DNA from: Halobacteria archaeon HArc-gm2
GTDB lineage: Archaea; Halobacteriota; Halobacteria; Halobacteriales; Haloarculaceae
Length of the DNA: 64,000 bases
Reading direction: 5' to 3'
Assembly (NCBI GenBank): GCA_025517465.1
Contig: JAOPKE010000001.1
Location: forward strand, 682,001 to 746,000
Shown here: positions 63,219-64,000 of the stretch, one piece after another
Numbering within the stretch: position 1 is the first letter of the stretch
Layout: each line of letters starts with the position of its first letter
The notes under the pieces: model-generated
The model's database searches: none
Seen by the model: the letters and a program-made list of their open reading frames with translations, nothing else
What the model was told of the DNA's origin: nothing
Made by a program: the position numbers and the translations under genes

Positions 63219-64000
63219 ATGGACTCGACCAATATTCTCTGGATAACGCTGGACAGCGTTCGTGCCGACCACACCAATCTCGACGAGTACGAACGCGATA
63301 CGACGCCCGAGATTGCTGCGCTTGGCAGGGACGGGCATGCCTTCAGGAACTGCATCTCGCACGGGAAGGCGACCCTGACATCCAGCGGCGCCATTTTGAC
63401 CGGACTGGCGCCGACCCGGAATACCCTCGGGGTCAGCGGACGGATGCTTCCGGACGGGGACGGGGTCAGGACAGTTGCCGATCGGTTCTCCGACGCCGGC
63501 TATCACACAGCCTGCCTCTCCCGAAATTCGTTCGTCAGTTCCGCCACTGGCCTTGACCGCGGCTTCGACCAGATGCAGTGGCTCGCCTCCGAGACCATCC
63601 TCGAGGCCGGACCGCTGACACTCGCGAAGTACCTTATGAACATCCGGTCGCACTCGGCCGGACTGACGACGGACACGGCCAAGCACGCGACCCCGTACCT
63701 GATGAACGAAACAGCGAAGAAGTGGCTCGGTTCCTTCGAGGCGGCAGATGAGCCGTTTTTCTTCTACTTGCACTACAACGAGCCCCATCGGCCGTACTAT
63801 CCCCCGCTCGACTACATCGACGAGTACACCGACGGTCTCGGTATAACGGGCCGAGAAGCCGCCGAACGCGCCCTGGAAATCCACCAGAACCTGAAGGAAC
63901 TCATCGCCACGGGCTGTGACCTCAGCGATCGGGACTGGGACCTCCTCGCGGCGATGTACGACGCGGAGATAGCGTACACGGACGACATGGTCGGCGGGCT
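63219..64000 (+). CDS. Sulfatase/alkaline-phosphatase superfamily enzyme, cut by window edge
   Basis: ATG at 63219; 260 residues before the window ends. NILWITLDSVRADHTN (residues 5-20) and HYNEPHRPYYPP near 185 match sulfatase-family proteins. The nucleophile box is TLTSSGAILTG, with Thr52 where true sulfatases have Cys or Ser. It is divergent from the phosphodiesterase-like gene across 96 bases. C-terminal part not visible. Confidence 0.85.
   Translation, partial: MDSTNILWITLDSVRADHTNLDEYERDTTPEIAALGRDGHAFRNCISHGKATLTSSGAILTGLAPTRNTLGVSGRMLPDGDGVRTVADRFSDAGYHTACLSRNSFVSSATGLDRGFDQMQWLASETILEAGPLTLAKYLMNIRSHSAGLTTDTAKHATPYLMNETAKKWLGSFEAADEPFFFYLHYNEPHRPYYPPLDYIDEYTDGLGITGREAAERALEIHQNLKELIATGCDLSDRDWDLLAAMYDAEIAYTDDMVGG

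Noticed and set aside
63123-63884. Long open extension of the phosphodiesterase-like gene
   Set aside because: It lies antisense to the real divergent sulfatase-fold gene and its translation has no family likeness; typical GC-rich shadow frame.

Overview
The window is a stretch of chromosome from a haloarchaeon (class Halobacteria; a Haloarcula-like genus is plausible but not proven). Coding DNA is GC-rich and the proteins are strongly acidic. Secreted lipoproteins have Tat twin-arginine signals followed by a lipobox Cys, promoters look archaeal (TATA, short or no leader), and many families are haloarchaeal: GfcR, Htr transducers, DUF5805, DUF5789, AglJ, METTL5-like methylase and Dph2. I saw no rRNA, tRNA or CRISPR array.

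Layout. 0-1.2 kb: the start of a Tat lipoprotein (cut by the left edge) and a membrane zinc-ribbon protein. 1.2-16.9 kb: a sugar-catabolic block with a MalEFGK-type ABC importer and a small membrane protein, two TrmB-family regulators, two Gfo/Idh/MocA dehydrogenases, the sugar-catabolism activator GfcR, an M24-fold protein, an AIM24-like protein, a sugar-phosphate isomerase/epimerase and an Htr chemoreceptor. 17.5-23.7 kb: PEP carboxylase, a GNAT acetyltransferase, a 7TM-PAS histidine kinase and a UspA protein. 23.7-31 kb: glpABC diverging from glpK and a GlpX-like membrane protein. 31-38.3 kb: a Cdc6-like ATPase, ROK glucokinase, pyruvate kinase, KDG kinase and a second, signalling-tip-less Htr-like protein. 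38.3-42 kb: a gene-poor stretch that becomes AT-richer, with a hairpin-rich 188-bp repeat element, then a DNA-binding protein overlapping a tyrosine recombinase. 42-48 kb: a co-directional thiamine-type ABC operon flanked by an AIR-synthase-like and a HisG-like gene. 48-58.8 kb: housekeeping and surface genes (MBL hydrolase, YlbF-like, CAP protein, Dph2, methylase, rhomboid, AglJ, a third TrmB regulator). 58.8-64 kb: a surface-glycan type island of lower GC with a glycosyltransferase, polysaccharide deacetylase and three alkaline-phosphatase-superfamily enzymes, the last cut by the right edge.

How it fits together. Most of 1-38 kb is sugar and glycerol entry into central metabolism: import, glucokinase, KDG kinase (semi-phosphorylative Entner-Doudoroff branch), pyruvate kinase, anaplerotic PEP carboxylase and glycerol-3-phosphate oxidation, with two TrmB-type regulators and GfcR nearby. 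Several promoters carry clear inverted repeats, notably pyk, kdgK, the ABC/TrmB divergent region and the glp divergent region.

Most notable for follow-up: (i) a family of small hairpins with a near-constant 11-nt loop and changing, mostly self-complementary stems, found in three intergenic clusters and forming a possible MITE-like element; (ii) the HisG-like, thiBPQ-like and AIR-synthase-like gene row; (iii) three phosphatase/sulfatase-fold enzymes with Thr at the nucleophile position; (iv) an M24-fold protein without metal ligands; (v) an Htr-like protein without the signalling hairpin tip.
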